A stretch of DNA of 64,000 bases from Melampsora larici-populina 98AG31 (GCF_000204055.1 NW_006768769.1:978153-1042152); one strand, 5' to 3'; shown: positions 36,224 through 48,764, numbered from the stretch's first letter. The notes: generated by a model from the letters alone, not told the origin. Program-made: numbers and translations.

Positions 36224-36577
36224 ACCACGGGAAGTAACTCGTTCAAAACCTGATTGAGCAAAATTTTAGTGTCCGGGTTCAAAATTTCCTTGAATCGTGA
36301 AACTCGTTCACAACTTGTTAGCATTACATTTGCCAATTTCCCTCTAGTGCACTACAATACATACACATGCACCGCACTCTCAAAACCTTTAATTCTGACC
36401 GTTCAACAATCTCACTCCTTCATACACGGGGCCAGCAGAGTACAGAGTACAGCCCAAGGGAAATTGGCAAACCTAATGCTGACAAGTTGTGAACAAGTCT
36501 CTTGATTTGAGGAAATTTCGAACCCGCACACCAAAATTTCACTCAATGGGGTTTCAAACGAGTTAATTCCCGTAGTG
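36224..36577. mobile_element. About 350 bp element with about 130 bp inverted repeats
   Basis: The left arm reads CGGGAAGTAACTCGTT.. and the right arm ends ..AACGAGTTAATTCCCG. The arms match through AAATTT, GTTCACAACTTGT, AGCATTA and TTTGCCAATTTCCC over about 130 bp, with scattered substitutions. Only about 90 bp separates the arms. Precise ends and the target duplication are unclear. Confidence 0.75.
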
Positions 36578-37489
36578 TTATAAGGAACTTTCCTTATACT
36601 TGATACTAGTATATCCCAAGCACACCTGACTTGTAAACAACCTTACAAGTAATGGAGTCCTCTAGGTGCAGTAATCAACAGGGATGGCTCATTAAGACCA
36701 ATAAATGACCTGTCTTATCCAAGACATGATCCAACAACACCTTCAGTTAATTCATTTGTTAATCCAAAATTATTCATTGCAACATGGGACAATTTTAAGA
36801 AAGTAGCTGCTTTCTTTAGATCATCAAAGGAACCTTGACTGTTAGCTTTATTCAATTGGGAAATAAATTCTGAATTATTTTCCATTCTTTATTCACTTCT
36901 CTCTCTCTTTACTTTCTATTTCTTACTACCAATTCTGAGGTAGTGTTATCTGCCCACACAATTAGATTTTGGCCTTTTGAAGTGTTCATTTCCAATTACT
37001 TTAGGAAACCTAATTTAAATCAACATCACTATTTGTTGAAGATTAAACCCTGTAAAATGTTGAAAAAAAGCAACAGATCTAACAATTTCAGCCAAATCAG
37101 TGTTTTGTCTGTTCAGTGATCAAAGGTCTTCAATAGGGTTTTGGGCCTTATTCATCCTTACCTTCATCAGAAGTAATCAACATGCCAAATCACCAAAACT
37201 TATTATAATTATAATCAAGTGCTACTGCAAGAACAATTTGAAGAAGAGATCAGTGGAGGATGTTATTTGGATGAATCTTTATTGCTCTTACCTGGAATCA
37301 CAAATCCTTTGACATGGATTTATCCAGGCATTCTTGTTGTTCAGGAGGTGCTACTACTTTGGCCCAATCTGGAGCTGGATGGCATTTATTCACTCTTCTG
37401 GTTGATGTTTTTCTGAAGCTTTCTGCATTTCTGTTAGGGGTCATGTTGCCTTAGGACTTCCTGAATCTCAGAGTGATGTGATTGGTCAG

Positions 37490-37677
37490 TAGCGGTACAC
37501 AAACTTGAACACCCAACCTGAAATCCTGTGGACAAAACCCATGACAACCCAATTTTTTTGGGAGTTTTGTCCATTGGTTTTCCACTTCCCTGCTGGGCAA
37601 AACCCAAAAAACAATTGGGTTGTCATGGGTTTTGTCCATGGGCTTTTAGGTTGGTTGTTCATGTTTGTGTACCACTA
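37490..37677. mobile_element. 188 bp TA-flanked MITE
   Basis: Ends GCGGTACACAAAC and GTTTGTGTACCAC are inverted repeats extending about 65 bp, including TGGACAAAACCCATGACAAC in both arms. TA borders both sides (37490-37491 and 37676-37677), again suggesting a Tc1/mariner target site. Confidence 0.75.
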
Positions 37678-38054
37678 TTCTTTGCATATTGGGGCTTTGA
37701 TTTCTTTTTCTCAAAAGTGATTTTTTCTTGTTTTCATCTTTCTTTCCTTTTATATTTGTTTTAAAGGAAGAGAAGAAGATTGCTTGATTCTTATAAGAAG
37801 TCAATTTTGGGGTTTAACTTATTTGGAACATGATATCAACTCATTGTTGTTCTGTCTGGCCATTTGATTTTTTTCTTTGTCCTCCCTGCTTCACCAATTT
37901 TATGTCTATGCTCTTCAAATAGGCAGGTCAAGGAGGGTGTTTTTATTTTGGACATCTTGATATTTTATCCCTTTGGGGAACTTGGCCCAGCACTTCTGAG
38001 ACTGAGCTATTCTGATTTATGAAAGTACCATACATTTCAACTTTTCAATAAAAT

Positions 38055-38190
38055 TTGACAAGATCAACTACTTCCAAAGCTAGACTTATGGTGATCTTTA
38101 CACTCTTTGATGTGTATTCATGTTGTAGAACATTCAGCAAAAAACACAACCAAGATCAAAATCCAAAAAAAAAATAGAATTTAGTAAGGT
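38055..38190 (+). pseudogene. Duplicated fragment of the spermine-synthase-like gene
   Basis: The DNA matches exon 5 of the gene at 31970-34416 (33901-34038). GCTAGACTTATGGTGATC parallels GCTGGACTTATGGTACTC, and TTTGATGTGT..TGTTGTAGAAC.. and GATCAAAATCC follow in the same order. The translation reads ARLMV..LFDVYSCCRTFSKK before an A-run and a stop. It lies about 4.1 kb downstream of the parent exon in the same orientation. No other exon of the parent was found nearby, so it is a partial, dead copy. Confidence 0.8.
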
Positions 38191-38614
38191 GTCTTCTCCT
38201 ATATTTCTCCAAAATAATCATCATACTTGACAAGAATCTTCTCAGATGTGATACATACCTCAACTCTTTCATAGATTTATACAGAATTGTTGAAATGCTT
38301 CAATATTATTATCTTGGTTTTGATGCACATCATTGATCTAAGATTGAGTAGGGATTTCATTGCATATTGAGTAGGGATTCCATTGAGTATTGGGTAGGGA
38401 TTTCATTTGTAACACATTGTTTGGTTGATCGATAAATATGTATAAAACTAATTCAAAGTCTAGAAAAACAAAAACAAAAAGCTAAATAGGGAATCATGTG
38501 ATTTTACTAAAAAGAACAGACTTCAACATAAGCCATAAAAAAGGTATGAAAAAGAAAAAACCAATCAAAACTTCAGAGAAGAAAAACATAAGCATTTCGT
38601 AATAAGTTGTTTTT

Positions 38615-41341
38615 TTACATTGAATACATTTCTTCATATAATTCTAATTCTTTACACAAAGTTTTATCTTTGATGATGTTCAATTGTGATTTCGCGACTG
38701 CATTTCTGACTGTTAAATTCATGATTTTTGGTCCACAAACTGATTGTGTATGTTACCAATTTCATAGAGATGAAAAAATGAAGTGAAATAAGCAATCATG
38801 ACTTAAGATTTTGGAAAAATACATTCCGATAAGATTTGATTAAACAGAATGACTTACCAACCACTCCAACACGTCCATGATATTGATTTGTAGCATTTTC
38901 GATAATTGATTCAAGTTTTGGTCTCTCTCTTTTAACGCTATACCTTTTAGACTTTTCATTCGAAGTCAGATCTTCATTAGATAGCACTGATTGTTGTACT
39001 ACTGGAAGAATTCCTTCTTCAAGTTGATCGACTCTACTTGGTTCTTTAAGTTGTGATTCCGATTCGGATTGAATAACTTTCTCTTTCTCTCTAGTTGATG
39101 AAATTTCAGTCAAGGTTGTAGTAAGATAAACATTTAATTTAACTTTTTCAATCCAATCTTGATTAGAAAACCAAGTTTCGATTACTTCGTTATTTCTTGT
39201 AGCCCAATGTACTTCAATTTGAATTTTTTGATCTTGCTGATTTACTTCTAAGATCAATGGAATCAATGCTGAGATTCCCGTTCCACCTGAAATCATGATT
39301 AAATTATCACATGATTTAATCGAATCTATAAATCCTGAATATGGTCCATCTAAAATACAAGGTAATTTTAAATTTGATTTTCCTTGTCTTTTAGATAATA
39401 ATTGATTCAATTTTCTAGTTAATCCTGAATGAGGTTGAACTAAAAAGTACATTTCATTATTTTTTAAGACAGATTGCTCTTCATTTTGAGAATCTACTTG
39501 AGTTTCAGTCACTGATACTGAATTTGATAATACTTCTTTTTCTGATCCTTTGCCTCTGTTTGGATAAGAATATTGACGAGAATTAGGTATTGAAGCTATC
39601 GTAAATGGATGTGTTTCCCAGGGTCTAACTGTGAGGAATCGAATTGATACATGCGAACCTGCTTTCCAACGATAAGCAGGTGGAACTGAGATCTTCATTG
39701 AGTAAACGTCACCGGGCAATGTTTCTAATTCAGCTCTTGGAAATCCTTTTAGAATGAATCCTTGATTTGCCAAGATTGACAATATACGCCAAGCGATGCC
39801 AACTCCCCAAAGTCCAGCAGTCGCGTGCACTACAAATTTGAACATGGAATGGGTTCAGAGTTAGTATCGGTAAAAAGGAATTTGATTTTTGTAATCTCAA
39901 CTCAACAGTATTGGAATGAGTTGAGGTAAGCTTCTGTATGCCAATACATCCAAATGAGAAAAACTTTTGTTCAAAAAGATGAGCACAATTTCATGTAAGC
40001 GTTATTGTAAAGAATCTGATGATATCCAGGATTTGAATGTACTTACTCAAAGCAGCCACCATATGAAAGAAATAAAACGTTTCATAAAACCTTGCCCTGT
40101 AAAGAAATAGATTCAGAATCATTGTAACTTGAAAAATTCAAGGAGATAGAGAAGGATTCTCATCAGAATTTACCTGATCGGAGCAAGACTCATAATACAC
40201 AACCAAGCCAATGCGACCAAAGGGGGGAATCCGTTTCGATAAAGCGCATTATTTTGCCATGTATACCACCATGGTTGTTGGCGATTTGCTCTAATGATGT
40301 TGGTCCAAGTATGAATAATTGAATAATATAAACAAATCCATGGTGAATATTTATGAATCGTCATAACTCTTTGATATGAAACTCCTATATAAATTCAAAT
40401 CAAGCAGAGGGTGAGATTCGAATAAAGGACTTTATGCAGAACGAGTTTTGGAATCTTATTTACCTGTTAAATAAGATATAACATTCCTGCGACAACTTAG
40501 TACATATATCCAAGGCATCATTGCAGTTGCTACCCATTCAGTTCTTAACCCACTGGAGAATCCATAAATTTCAAGAAATCAGTTGATCATCGATTTATAG
40601 CAAACCCAAACTTCTAGAAAACTCACAGTACAGAGCTACCATAGTTAGGAGGTCGATAATAAGGACGAGGTATGAAACAAATAAGATTTGTAAAAAGTAA
40701 AAATAAAAAAAGTAAAATACTTGGACCAGTGGCGGGTATGATACCGCCAAGCCAATTACTTTGAGGATAACTAATTAATCTAGCATAAGCACTGATTTTT
40801 GGCCTAAAACTTATCACGCTAGGTAAACCTACGATACTGATCAAAAGAAATTTGTCAGGTCTCTTGTAGATGAATTCCAGTCGTAAAATAATAAGATCAA
40901 TAAAGACTTGAATAATGACTAACCGATTAAGTGCGTGTAGACGTTTGATAGCATTAACAACTGCAATAGCTACTAAAGCTGCAAGAATAAAATACATTGT
41001 CCACCAAGCATAACGAGGTGAATCTATCCATGGATCATTTGGAGCTTGACAAATAGCTTTCTCATGCTCGGTGGGCATATATTCTGGAAAAAAACAAAAA
41101 AAAATTGGTTAGCGTTTGATTAGGTTTGCAAAAAACAGTTGTGATGAGGTAATAGTCTGCTTACTGAAGCGCTGCCAGTTACCCTTCCCAAGAGTACCAT
41201 TAGGATAAACGCCATTTGTATAACCAAGGATACAACTGCGTAAATAGAACGAACATCAGTATTTTACAATTTCGAACGTGTAGAAAAAGGCAAGACTAGT
41301 TGGACTGACGGGTCGTCTGATCCACCGTATTGACCTGACAT
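38615..41341 (-). CDS. Ferric reductase (FRE family), plasma-membrane flavocytochrome
   Basis: Eight minus-strand exons join in phase: 41310-41341, 41165-41235, 40627-41083, 40464-40552, 40174-40384, 40047-40096, 38858-39829 and 38615-38739, giving 668 residues. The N-terminal half has several membrane segments (WWTMYFILAALVAIAVV first). The haem-ligand histidines are in TIHKY, IIHTW, FFHMV and MHATAG. The C-terminal half carries the FAD site HPFTIAS, the NADPH site GGTGISALIPLI and the final CGPK. The enzyme passes electrons from NADPH to extracellular ferric or cupric chelates before high-affinity uptake. There is no obvious signal peptide; the first 32-base exon encodes MSGQYGGSDD. A charged insert of about 50 residues, rich in Glu and Ser, separates the middle of the NADPH domain from the C-terminus. 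Confidence 0.9.
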
Positions 41342-42750
41342 CTTAGTAAACCGTTACTTATAAGAATCAAGTCCTTTATCGAACACACCCAAAGTGGAGA
41401 TACAAGGCAGCTATGTAAAATTTAAATCAAGTTTCGAAGTTTTTTAAGAAACCTGACCCTTGTCAAAGTGATTCTGATCGAACAGAAAGAAAATAGATGA
41501 TTAGAAGCCACCAGCACACATATGTTAGTACAAAGTTATAGTGACTACAACATCAAAGTCGATTGCGATTGCAAAGGTGGCTGAGAGTGGTCGACTACAA
41601 TAATGGGTAGGTCAGCTTAACTTATGGCGAATTCGAGGTGGTCAAGATCGGTCAACAAGAAATCCGAATTTGAATGAAGAGATAAAGCACCGGGATCGGA
41701 ACCTTGACTCAAATCCAAACTGATTCCGCTCGACGCAATTCTTTTAAATTTCGATATGTTGTTTATGTAATCAGATTGCTTCGAACACGCATCTGAACAT
41801 CCCTATTAAATTTATTCCTTTATTCAAAGGGAAATCTCTGCGAGGAAAGTTAAATTTAACTAAACTTGCCTTCCATCTTGACATTGCCATGCAGATTTTA
41901 TCCTTTTTATAGATGTCTTGTGTCTCGACTCTTGAGAGTTCTCAAGTTGGAGTCCCGTTCGTGATCACAAGAGCACATTCGGGTGGACACTTCTTTTTCG
42001 TCGCCTGTCGCGTGGTGGAACAGGGACTGATCAGACCGGTCGGCCCAGACGTTCGATGACGAGTCCAGCTCCCAGCAACTTCCATTCCCCGTAAATTTCG
42101 AAGCCGGCTGAGCTGAGTATATAGTGTCCGTCTTGCAGTTTTCTATCTATCAGTTCTTTCTTAAATCCAATGTGCTTTGTTCAATTGATTGCTGCAGTGT
42201 CCTCAAATGTAATAACAGCAACAGAAAGGGCGTCAAGTACAAGTAGCTCTTTTCTTTTGAAGTGTGATAGATACGTAGCTTTTGATTGAATTGAATCATG
42301 ATCAATGGGGCTCTGTTGATCAGTCACTCGAGCAAAGTGGCACAGTTGAGTTCTTGAGTTCTTGTAAATATGGGTCTTATTCACGCGCGTGTAGGCTTGC
42401 GGGCTGAACCCTCCAAAATCACGTGATATTGGAATCATCAGATTTCCTCACAATCTACAAGTGGTGACAGGCCAAAAGCAGTACAAAGAGAAGCAAAAGA
42501 CCTTGAAGAAACTCTGCTGAATTTATTTCAAGGTTTCACAGTGTTTAGAGCCCTCAAAAAGGGATTTCAAGCAAAAGCACTTGAAAATCTTGCTGTACTC
42601 AGGCCAAAGTTGAGGTATGATGCCTAAGCCCCGCTCCAAAAGAGGACATGGACATGAAGATATAAAGATTCAGATGAATCAACTGCCTCGTGTCAGCTCG
42701 AACCGTAAAAGGGTTCGTAGTGGATGAAGCTCTAGGAAAACAGAGAAAAC
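41342..42750. other. Upstream region of the ferric reductase; no gene seen
   Basis: The first several hundred bases are the likely promoter of the minus-strand ferric reductase. A minus-strand frame at 42181-42438 (85 codons) lacks any motif I know. Nothing else could be supported. Confidence 0.45.
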
Positions 42751-43227
42751 ACCTGAGGGCACAGGTGACGCGTGAGACTAGAGCTACAAGGCTTGTCTAC
42801 GACGAATAACTGAACTGACCTGAGGGCACAGGTGACGCGTGAGACTAGAGCTACAAGGCTTGTCTACGACGAATAACTGAACTGACCTGCGTGCTCGTAA
42901 GAGAAGAAGAGCGCGCGTGGATAACTGTTTAGTTTAAAGAACAGACAGAAATAAAAGTATTGATTCTTTTCGATGACACACCTGAGGGCACAGGTGACGC
43001 GTGAGACTAGAGCTACAAGGCTTGTCTACGACGAATAACTGAACTGACCTGGTGAAGGTTCAGTCATCAACAAAGTAAGAGAAACACAAATAAAAGAAAC
43101 ATTAGGAACATCATAACTTGACACTCTTAGAAGTAAGAAAAAGGATAATCTACCTGCGTGCTCGTAAGAGAAGAAGAGCGCGCGTGGATAACTGTTTAGT
43201 TTAAAGAACAGACAGAAATAAAAGTAT
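42751..43227 (-). repeat. Mosaic of duplicated intron-like units
   Basis: A 67 bp unit occurs three times: 42751-42817 and 42818-42884 in tandem, and 42980-43046. A second 76 bp unit occurs at 42885-42960 and 43152-43227. Each copy starts ACCTG on the plus strand, so on the minus strand the unit junctions read CAG/GT. The 67 bp unit on the minus strand begins GTCAGTTCAG and ends GTGCCCTCAG. The copies are essentially identical, so the duplications are recent. No surrounding coding exon was found. Confidence 0.85.
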
Positions 43228-43998
43228 CTTGAAACGTAAACAGAAAGATAAAAATAAGATAATGAGTGAGCAAGTATTTAGAGATTGTAAACGCGCTCAA
43301 AAACAAAGAAAGAAATAACTTACTGATTCTTTTCGATAAGGAAAAGAAATCAGAAAGTGGGACAAACGAGTACAAGTATATAAGAGACACAAAAAGTGAA
43401 AATAATTCTACCCCTTGATTCATTACACATCACCCCTTGATTCCACACTACACCACTCTACCTTTTACCAAATCAGGAAATGGTCTTTGACTACTACCAA
43501 GATATGTGTAATATCTTAACAGCAGAAAGAGGGGCTTAGTTAAGCTTACCAATTGAGGAAATTTGTGGTGTCCAAGTTGCCAACTTCCTTCAATTGTGGA
43601 TCTTGTTCACATTATGTTCATAATGGGATCACATGTTACCCTCAAGCTGTCCTGTCTATTGTCTTTAGGTAGAAAGGATATACATATACATACCCAATAG
43701 TCCCTTTAAAATTATCAGCTACCTTTGAACCCATTCCTATCTTTGGCTCTGTGCTCACTGGCAGAACTGGAAGAATGGTTGCCTCAAAGCAATCCAAGCC
43801 AGTGAGCTATTTCTCTATGTGTTATATCATGTATGCTTATAGCCTAGTATGGCTCAAGGGACATGTGAACCTATTGTGAACAAAATCCACAATTGAAGAA
43901 GGTTGCGGACTCAGACACCCCAACTCTCCTCAATCAGGTTTTGAACAAATCGAGTCCCATGGTGTGAGGGGTTGTGTAATCACATCAATGATCAGCAT

Positions 43999-44503
43999 TG
44001 TCAGGATGGGGGCGTGGCCTTTAAAAAAAAGGCGCTCCCTGGTGCATTTATCCATAAAGCAGGCGCGTCTGGGCGCCACTGGCGCGTTAGGTGCAGCCTC
44101 TCACAGTGCAAAAACAAAACAAAAATGAAAAAGATGAAAAAAAAATTGAAAAATTGCATTTTAACTAAACTTAGATACACTTTAGCTACTGATCAGGTAG
44201 GTTTAAGATGAAATATTTGAAGGTTGCATGTTACTTGAAGCCATGGAAGTTGAGCAACGAGTGAAATTTGAACCAAATGGTTTAGAAGTCAATTCATAAA
44301 GGGTATTTACATGATTGGCATTGCAAAAGTGGAGTAGAAGACAAAGAGGAAACTTCTTAAAATGCAGTTTGCAACAAAATAGACACAGGGAAAGCCCCAC
44401 TTTCTCACTACGGGGCATACAGACTTTTGGGTGCGCCGACCCTGTTTTCAAGATTGCTGGGCGCGCCCTGGCGCGTTATTTTTTTTGCGCCCCCATCCTG
44501 ACA
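43999..44503. mobile_element. About 505 bp element with GC-rich ends
   Basis: The ends are TGTCAGGATGGGGGCG and its perfect complement CGCCCCCATCCTGACA. Subterminal GC-rich words such as CTGGGCGC and CTGGCGCGTTA are repeated near both ends, while the interior is AT-rich. No target duplication was identified. Confidence 0.7.
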
Positions 44504-44533
44504 GTATTGGGTTGGTGTTTGTAACTTTTGTTA

Positions 44534-44852
44534 GAGCATCTCCTATTGTTCGAGTAAATTTTCTGTAAATTTTCTGTATGTAGTTGTTCGGTACAGTATC
44601 AATTGGTACAGAACTGTGGAAATCCACTATTGTTGAAAAAAAGGGCCTCGGTACAGTACCAACTGGTGAGAACGATGGTTTCCCCGCAGATACCGAATTG
44701 GTAGAGGTCCAGTTAATTTAGTTGACCTCTACAGATTTTTCACCGATTCAGTAGGTACCGAGCAGTATTTTTGACACGATTGGGGATTTTGACGCTTGGT
44801 ATGGTTAAATATACCGTACCAAGGCCATTTACCAAGACGATAGGAGATGCTC
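44534..44852. mobile_element. 319 bp Tourist-like (PIF/Harbinger) MITE
   Basis: The terminal inverted repeats start GAGCATCTCCTATTGT and its near-complement. TTA flanks both sides (44531-44533 and 44853-44855). The TTA duplication and GAGCATCTCC-type ends fit PIF/Harbinger MITEs. No coding capacity. It lies only 30 bp from the element ending at 44503. Confidence 0.85.
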
Positions 44853-44855
44853 TTA

Positions 44856-47669
44856 TGGTGGTGAGTGCAATTTAGAATATGATGAATAAACACAGGAGAA
44901 CCTCAAGTTTATTGATAAGATTTCTTATTCAAGTTCAAGAAACATTAGTTTTTTTTTTCAATCAAAAACATGTGATGTGACATGCTTCTGGCACTTGCTC
45001 ATGTTTTGAATCAAACCTTCTGTCTGTGTAAATCATTGAAGGTGCAATTGATTATGAAAACCTTCTTGAGTGAAAGTTGATATTGTTGTGATTCTGTATT
45101 CCAAAGCAATTTTGTGGTAAATGGGGGCAATGCAATTGGTAACTTCAAGTGCAGAGGCACTCTGGAAACCAACAGGAACACATGAGTTGCCAGCAGGGGA
45201 TGGCACCATTTCATCACTTGTCCCTGCAAAATCTTCTAGTGACTTTCAAGTGTTTATAATAGTCTTTTACTCTCAGTACTTCGATGTTATTATGACTAAG
45301 ATTGATCTTAACAATGAGTTGTATTCAATGTCCCTTTCTGAGTGGGTGAGTCAGGTGGGGGTGTAAGTCAGGATGTGCTGCCCACCACGTGTTGCACTCA
45401 TTCCACCCTGGAGTTCAAGAATGGGGGGGTGTGAGAGGTGAGAGGGTATAATGAATCCTATGTCACAGTGGTAAGCTCCAAAGCTGAATGATAAACGGTA
45501 CCCAAAGGCACGACGGTACCGTTGTTTTCCAAGACAAGAAGGTGATATCTCACGGGGACGTTTCAGGAAGTTATCCTTATACCAAGGAGAACCTTCATCT
45601 CGACGCATACATAGGGTTGACAAGAAGAAGAAAAAAAAATTCCTCCTCTCCACAGGAAATTTTTCCTCTGTCTTCTTTCCCACACGTCAAGACTCCCTTC
45701 CCCAAGATATCTCACACTTGGGCTAGGAAATCCTATCACATTTCACTCTCCCTCCTGTCTCTCAGTTATCTTTTCTCGAACCCGCCCACCACCCAAAAGA
45801 ATAACAGCGAGGTATTGGGAGGGATGATGGTGACTCAGTTTAACAAGTATGGTAGGTTAGGAAGGTCACGTTTACACGACTAGCCCTTAGTATTGGTTTG
45901 GTATGGCTGGTAGTGGTAGTTGGGAAGCGTAAAAAGTATTCTTCTCTATATAATTTCCGTAATTCTTCGTTGTCTATGTGTGTAGTAGTAGATAGTGGGA
46001 GACTGGGGGTGCCTAGCCCACCGTTCAGAGCTCCCCCATCTACTGTCTCAGGTGGTCCTACTCCCCTCAGCGCTGAGGGGCCCCCCCCAAGAAACCACGA
46101 CCTCTCCAATACGAGAAGTTTGGTTTGACTAGGACTAAATAAGAGACTAATAGAAATGAATAAAATATTATGAAATTTATAAAACCAAACAACAAAGATC
46201 TAGCTCCCAATCCTAGATATCACACAAGTTGAGAGTGGATGCAATGTCACTGAAGATTTCATTGAGCATAATTAAAACTGGTATGTATTCAGACAGTGCC
46301 CTTGTGAGACCAAAGGAATTGTCAATCCTGTACCAACACATTCAGCATCCTAATATTCTGGATGCATCATTTTGGCTCTATCATCTTCATACAATAATCA
46401 GTTGTATCTCTCCAAGGATGGGTAAGGTACATAGGTATGAGCTTGAGGTATATGATATCAGAGATGGTCTTAGGATATAACATATATTGAAGCATAAGGA
46501 AAAGCAATCCAACATGTGGAGATCCAAACTCTATATGGGGGGCTGGTACTCAGAATGAGTGTAAGCCAAAATAGGGATTATAACAACTGCAATGGCTTCA
46601 CAAGTGATTGAACAAAAATTCTCATATTGGTGGGTCCCAAATGTTTCTGCCCAAGTTGTGCTAGTTTTGGACATAATTTGAGTTTTGGACCAGATAATAA
46701 CATCCCTTGTGATCATTTTGCTTTGGAAGATCTTGAAAAGTAAGGGCAAAAACATCCATAAACATCCATAAATTAATGATGGGATAGCACATGTGGATTG
46801 AACCATTATTTTTTGTGTTTTTTCTGAACTTCCTGTATTTGGGGGATTTTGCTATGTTTTCAGTTCTCTAAACTCAATGGTATATTCATAAGTTGGTGCA
46901 ATGAAAGAAGTGGTTTCCCAAAGTCCTGTCATAGGTCCTGGTCTCACCAACTGTCCCAACACCCCATCATTGCATCATGCATATCTCACTTGACTTCTCC
47001 ACTTACTCCTCATAGCCAGGTTGTGGGCCCCCTTGTTTTTGAAGCACTCCACTGGAATTGTGTGGGGGTGGAATCACATAAGTTCTCTCACTTTTCCTCT
47101 TCTACATTCATATGTTGATCATTGGATGTTTGTGTTTATAAAGAATGAGGACATATGCAAACACAAGATGATGTTTTTCTTCTTGATCCTCTTGAGTTTC
47201 TTCTAATAGGTGACTTACAAGGCATGCCTCACCCTTTTGAGATGACAGGACTTGAAAGCTTTCGTATTGTATATAAAATGAACTACATTTCAAGCCTCCA
47301 TAAACAATTATTACAATTGAAATAAAATCCACCCCTACAAAGGCCTAGAAGCGTCGCAACCCATGGCCAGTGTTTGCTGATGTTGGTAGTAAGTCCTTTA
47401 TTAGTCAACATACAGGCTGCATGAACAAGATATTTGCTTTTTGGGCTATTCCGGGGAGCTGAAACGCTGCAAAAAGCTAATACCACGAGCGTAGTATCCC
47501 ATGTTGACAATGAAGAAATACTAAACCAAAAGTCCTACTATGTTCACACAAAGCCTCTCACTTCGAGAACCGAGACGAAGGTATGAAAGGAAGCCATAAT
47601 CTAGACATGACCTCATGATAAGATGAAGTCGCCACTCGCGCAAGGGATTCACATTTCAGATTTTGTCTT
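44856..47669. other. Repeat-derived intergenic DNA
   Basis: No gene was recognised. An 18 bp perfect palindrome, CCCCTCAGCGCTGAGGGG, lies at 46063-46080 in a more GC-rich patch (45,400-46,130) that may be part of an old retroelement, but no retroelement protein motif was found. The rest is AT-rich. Confidence 0.45.
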
Positions 47670-48764
47670 TTATACAAACTGTGGAAAGAACGAAAGTTCA
47701 AAGAAGGGATCAGACAATCGGCTTATCAGCGAATTTGATCTTCACAAACAAAAGGACATCGTATCGTACAAAAGGAAGGATTAATGAGGACAAAACTTAC
47801 CTGTCCTAGATAAGATTCTGCTACTATCCGAGCACGTGCATTGAGACTGAGTTTCATCTCACTGATCTCACGATCAACATCTTCCATGAATCTATACTCG
47901 TCGCAAGAAAAAAGGGGATGGATTAGCTTTTGTGTGGTCAAGATGGACCTGAGAGGTATCATAATCAAAATCGAATGTGCCAAGGTTAGACTGAACTGGA
48001 TGATAAAGTCGACTAATTTTGCGCGGATCATCGACTCGAGATTATGACTAGTGATCAAGAAGCTGATGTCGAAACCCTTAACCGGTTTCCGTCTCAAGAT
48101 GACAAAGTTTTCTGCTCTAAGGCTCAAAAATCTCGTCACCCCTCGCGCGCTAATGGTGTAACGGGATCAAGAGTGGGAATCAGCTTCAAATTGAAAATTG
48201 ATCGAAAGGCTAGACAGGGAACCCAACAGAATATGTTCAATGTCATCAGCTTGTTTGATCTTGATGCTCAGCCTAACAGAGTTTATTGATGGTTCAATCA
48301 ACACGTATTCCGAAGGTGTACGTGATATAGTCATTGGTGTGAGCAAAACCTCGGGTGTTTTTCTTCAAAAGTTCCTCCATCACAGTTACACAAGGGGGAA
48401 AAGGATTCGTCAGAGTCGGCTCATTTCCTTTCTCCTTCATTTCGTAATTTATCCTTGGAAACATGAGACTCAGTACTGACCCAGCTTCTACTTCAGGTCG
48501 ATTATGACGTTCAACGACCTGCAGAGTTCCCAGTCCATTTCGTCCGTCAGCAAGGTTTGACAACAAGATATTCTCGTCTAATCAGATAGACCAACTTGAC
48601 AGGCAAAGTCTTCGAGCGTGAGGGCCGCCGTGAGCGTTGCCCGGACACAGGCCAAATAAGGACGAAGGGTGTTGGACTGTTCGTGATTTGCGCATCGAAA
48701 AGAAGTGCTCGGATAAGCTTCATATACATATATAAGCGTCTTGAGTTATAAAAACACAAACCAT
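47670..48764 (-). CDS. arpc4: Actin-related protein 2/3 complex subunit 4 (ARPC4, p20)
   Basis: ARPC4 is a core scaffold of the Arp2/3 complex that nucleates branched actin filaments. Seven minus-strand exons join in phase: 48762-48764, 48596-48676, 48481-48518, 48223-48362, 47997-48141, 47801-47891 and 47670-47678. They give exactly 168 residues, the usual length of the family. Conserved stretches include [88 protein letters not shown] and [20 protein letters not shown]. The first exon is only the ATG and the last only three codons (FV and stop); both were chosen because they restore the family's ends and phase. Expected to be cytoplasmic, at actin patches. Confidence 0.93.

Noticed and set aside
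41083..41341. Start of the ferric reductase at the Met at 41078
   Set aside because: Two upstream exons (41310-41341, 41165-41235) join in phase and add a plausible N-terminus, so that Met is internal.
42751..43046. The 67 bp repeats as a CRISPR array
   Set aside because: Eukaryotic context, only three copies, no regular unique spacers; two copies are directly adjacent.
45400..46130. GC-richer patch as an LTR retrotransposon
   Set aside because: No paired long terminal repeats, primer-binding site or reverse-transcriptase motif could be found.
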